This document shows positions 61,638 through 64,000 of a stretch of DNA of 64,000 nucleotides, piece by piece. A program made the position numbers and the translations under genes. Every line of letters begins with the position of its first letter. Position 1 is the stretch's first letter. Below the pieces are notes generated by a model. That model ran no database searches. It had not been told where the DNA came from and saw nothing but the letters and a program-made list of their open reading frames with translations. This stretch comes from DASUNP01 sp963728545 (GTDB lineage Bacteria > Acidobacteriota > Blastocatellia > UBA7656). The stretch covers positions 3,968,001 to 4,032,000 of the forward strand of contig CAVSKO010000002.1 in assembly GCA_963728545.1 (NCBI GenBank). The letters are read 5' to 3'.

Positions 61638-63572
61638 ATGTTCATGCAATCCAAAAGAACCCTAACCAGACTTGTTGTTGTGTCCCTTTTGATGGCCACC
61701 TCTTTTGCAGGTGTTCCATTCGGACGACTTGCCGAGATTGACGCTCAAGCTCAATCACCAGCCTCACACCTCAAGCTCTCGCACGATTTGCGAGACTTAA
61801 CCGTAAACTCTGCGAGGTTACGTGTTCCTGTAATTATCCGAACTCCTGACAAGCCGGGACGCCAGCTTTTATCGGTACTGGCCGACCTGGGAGTCGAAGT
61901 GAAAAGGTCTTACGGAAAGATCAATCTGATTGCGGCGCGCATCCCGGCCGACCTTCTTGCGTTGATAGCCTCGCGGTCTGATGTCGAGCACATATCTTAT
62001 GACAGGACGACCGCAGCTATGGGCCATCTTGAAACCACCACGGGCGCAGCCCAGGCAAGAAACTACGGCTCGGCTTCTACGGGCTCGATAAACGGCTCAG
62101 GTATAGGCATAGCCATTCTCGATTCCGGCATCAATTCGGCTCATCACGCTTTCTGGTCCAATTATTCGACCTCGCGAGTAGTGGCAAGCGTAGATTTCAC
62201 GGGCGAAGGAAGGACCGATGATCCATACGGCCACGGCACGCACGTCGCAGCTATGGCCGCCGGCAACGATCACATAGCTCAGGGAGCGTATACGGGCGCG
62301 GCTCCTGCGGCCAGTATTATCAACGTGCGCGTGCTGGATTCCGAGGGCCGGGGCATGGCTTCAAACGCTATAGCAGGCATAGACTGGTGCATAGCGAATA
62401 AGTCCGCTTATAACATAAAAGTCCTCAACCTCAGTTTCGGGACGACGGCCGTAGACTCTTACACGACCGACCCGCTCTGCCTGGCCGTCCGTCGAGCGGT
62501 CGAGGCGGGACTGGTCGTTTGCGTGGCGGCGGGAAACCTCGGCAAAGACACTTCGGGCAATAAGGTCTACGGGGCGATCCACTCTCCGGGCATCGAGCCT
62601 CGCGCGATAACGGTCGGCGCAGCGAACACCTTCGGGACAGACACGCGCGCGGACGATCTGGTTGCCACTTATAGCTCGCGCGGGCCTACCAGGAGCTTCT
62701 CGACCGACGAAGCGGGCGTCAAGCATTACGATAATATTATCAAGCCTGACCTCGTAGCTCCGGGGAACCGCATAATCGGCGCGAAATCGCCCGCCAACCG
62801 CCTGGTGACGGGAAATCCGCTGCTTGACGCAAACACGAACACGAATCTCTCTCACGGAATGATGTATATGAGCGGCACTTCTATGGCTACGCCCGTCGTA
62901 GCAGGCGCAGCGGCTTTGTTGTTGCAGAGAAACCCTGGGCTTACGCCGAACCTCGTCAAAGCTTTGCTTGAGTACACGGCGCAGCCCCTGGCAGGGTTCA
63001 ACAATCTCGAACAAGGAGCGGGCCAGCTAAACATAGAGGGGGCGGTCAGGGTCGCTTCGCTAGTGCGCACGGATCTGGCGGGGCGAACCGTCGGAGATGC
63101 GCTTTTGACAGGCCCGGCACCCGCTCAAACGACCACCGTAGCAAACTCGACTTTTAATTGGAGCGGCGCGCTGATTCAAAAATGGAATTTCATCAGCGGG
63201 ACTAATCTCATAACCCGCTATCAGGGCATCTACAACACGGGCGTAATGCTGTCGGACGGCGTGATGCTTTCAGACGGCGTTATGCTCGGCGACGGGGTAA
63301 TGCTATCGGATGGGGTGATGCTTTCGGACGGCGTGATGATGTCGGATGGAGTGATGCTGTCGGACGGCACTCTGGTCTTAAACGGCGTGATGATGTCGGA
63401 TGGGGTGATGCTTTCGGACGGCGTGATGCTTTCAGACGGCGTGCTGATCGGAGACAGCGTGCTGGCTTCCTCTACATCACCGATGGCGCTTGCGAGCCTG
63501 GCCCTAGCGATTCTCACGGGCGGCGATAACACGATCTACATGAGTTCGACCGTAGATCAATCCGTTAACTAG
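61638..63572 (+). CDS. Secreted subtilisin-like S8 protease with hexapeptide-repeat tail
   Basis: 644 aa. Signal peptide (LTRLVVVSLLMATSFAGVPF), a propeptide-like region (about 60-120), and the S8 triad: Asp in IAILDSGINSAH, His in YGHGTHVAAMAAG, Ser in SGTSMATPVVAGAAALL; oxyanion Asn in VCVAAGNLG. After residue 535 come twelve hexads of the type G-V-M-L-S-D, then a hydrophobic stretch ALASLALAILTGG. Probably exported or surface-anchored. A terminator follows. Confidence 0.9.
   Translation: MFMQSKRTLTRLVVVSLLMATSFAGVPFGRLAEIDAQAQSPASHLKLSHDLRDLTVNSARLRVPVIIRTPDKPGRQLLSVLADLGVEVKRSYGKINLIAARIPADLLALIASRSDVEHISYDRTTAAMGHLETTTGAAQARNYGSASTGSINGSGIGIAILDSGINSAHHAFWSNYSTSRVVASVDFTGEGRTDDPYGHGTHVAAMAAGNDHIAQGAYTGAAPAASIINVRVLDSEGRGMASNAIAGIDWCIANKSAYNIKVLNLSFGTTAVDSYTTDPLCLAVRRAVEAGLVVCVAAGNLGKDTSGNKVYGAIHSPGIEPRAITVGAANTFGTDTRADDLVATYSSRGPTRSFSTDEAGVKHYDNIIKPDLVAPGNRIIGAKSPANRLVTGNPLLDANTNTNLSHGMMYMSGTSMATPVVAGAAALLLQRNPGLTPNLVKALLEYTAQPLAGFNNLEQGAGQLNIEGAVRVASLVRTDLAGRTVGDALLTGPAPAQTTTVANSTFNWSGALIQKWNFISGTNLITRYQGIYNTGVMLSDGVMLSDGVMLGDGVMLSDGVMLSDGVMMSDGVMLSDGTLVLNGVMMSDGVMLSDGVMLSDGVLIGDSVLASSTSPMALASLALAILTGGDNTIYMSSTVDQSVN
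63240..63455 (+). repeat. 18-bp tandem repeats coding GVMLSD hexads
   Basis: Twelve 18-bp units; most encode GVMLSD, others GVMLGD, GVMMSD, GTLVLN and GVLIGD. Third-base differences between units show age or selection on protein, not fresh slippage. The strict six-residue period with small and aliphatic residues suggests a beta-solenoid. Confidence 0.92.
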
Positions 63573-63579
63573 CGATTCT

Positions 63580-63619
63580 CAGGCAGCGCAAGCTCGGAAG
63601 CCTGCGCTGCCTGGCTTTT
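63580..63619 (+). terminator. Terminator after the subtilisin gene
   Basis: Stem CAGGCAGCGCA/TGCGCTGCCTG with a 12-nt loop, followed by GCTTTTATC, eight bases after the stop. Confidence 0.85.
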
Positions 63620-63694
63620 ATCTTCCTTGAGTTGCAGCAGGGGTCTTGAGGTTGAGATCGGAAGCTAACCGAAGGGTAAGAAAGCGAGCCTACG

Positions 63695-64000
63695 ATGACC
63701 AACACCATCAGTAGTGAAAGACAGGAAAAGATAATCTCTTTTGCGCTTAATGCGTGGAGCCTGTTTGTTATATCGTGCGGGGTTGCAGCAATCGGCCTGG
63801 CAGCCGTCGAGCAATCGAAGGTTCAAGGAAACGCGTGGCTGGCGATGGTGGCGCTGGCGCTTTTCGTGGGGCCGATGACGATAATTAAAATACCCGGAGT
63901 CAAAGTAAACATCACGCTCGGCGATACCGCGACTTTCGCTTGCGCGGCTCTTTTCGGGCCTTCAGCCGCAGTCCTTGCGGCTGTGGCCGAAGGGAGCATC
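63695..64000 (+). CDS. N-terminal part of a membrane signalling protein (cut by window end)
   Basis: 102 codons, open to the end. Three hydrophobic helices (AWSLFVISCGVAAIGLAAVE, WLAMVALALFVGPMTII, ATFACAALFGPSAAVLAAVA). VNITLGDTATFACAALFGPS resembles the membrane sensor part in front of GGDEF or HD-GYP domains in acidobacterial proteins, but the output domain lies outside the window. Confidence 0.65.
   Translation, partial: MTNTISSERQEKIISFALNAWSLFVISCGVAAIGLAAVEQSKVQGNAWLAMVALALFVGPMTIIKIPGVKVNITLGDTATFACAALFGPSAAVLAAVAEGSI

Noticed and set aside
63230..63532. Minus-strand ORF of repeated SITPSE units
   Set aside because: Mirror of the 18-bp repeats in the subtilisin gene; the plus-strand frame is fixed by the protease domain.

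Overview
The window joins two kinds of DNA. From about 42.5 kb to the right end it reads as ordinary bacterial chromosome: outer-membrane barrel/OmpA proteins, glutamate dehydrogenase, an eIF-2B-like protein, a MoCF/CinA-type protein, rhomboid protease, a dicarboxylate/amino-acid symporter, a response regulator, a TPR protein, glutamine synthetase with a divergent LysR regulator, and a secreted subtilisin. The gene styles, long extragenic palindromes and AMIN/OmpA fusions are compatible with an Acidobacteriota (Blastocatellia-like) genome; this is an inference from style, there is no rRNA in the window. From 1 to about 42.2 kb the DNA is accessory, visibly more AT-rich, full of insertion sequences (IS) and broken genes.

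Layout of the accessory part. (1) 1-4.7 kb: an IS66-family element nested with an IS630-family and an IS4-family element, sitting between two truncated genes. (2) 4.9-9.5 kb: a likely integrative element with a domain-permuted primase, a P-loop ATPase gene broken by a 67-bp duplication, a 69-aa protein and a large serine recombinase. (3) 9.5-20.8 kb: a HAD phosphatase, a giant (restored 2151 aa) Avs-like STAND NTPase with an N-terminal Cap4/DUF4297-like nuclease, broken by one frameshift and one IS5-family insertion, and a Fic protein. Three diverged copies of one short ORF tail plus hairpin separate these blocks. (4) 21.0-28.9 kb: a tightly packed minus-strand operon (SDR reductase, DhnA/FbaB-type aldolase, flavin-binding PPOX protein, methyltransferase-like protein, membrane protein, alpha/beta hydrolase, deoxyhypusine-synthase-like enzyme) plus a convergent hydrolase paralogue; it looks like an uncharacterised small-molecule pathway damaged by IS. 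(5) 28.9-31.2 kb: two ISAs1-family elements. (6) 31.2-40.65 kb: an integron gene-cassette array without an integrase (CALIN): nine attC sites, of which six are uninterrupted, one carries a 173-bp MITE-like insert and the two outermost are cut by IS. Its eight cassettes carry toxin-antitoxin-like pairs (DUF4160/DUF2442, DUF4258/YgiT-like, HicB/HicA), a TIR-transmembrane-WD40 protein, membrane-anchored proteins and a secreted Ca-binding-like protein. (7) 40.65-42.2 kb: an IS110-family element abutting the last attC remnant.

How it fits together: genes with likely anti-phage or toxin roles (Avs-like, Fic, TIR-WD40, TA pairs) are concentrated in two modular zones, one bounded by repeated ORF tails, the other by attC sites. 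Target-site duplications can be read for the IS4, IS5, IS481, IS at 24 kb and the MITE, so the interrupted genes can be restored in frame. Single-base frameshifts occur only in the accessory half.
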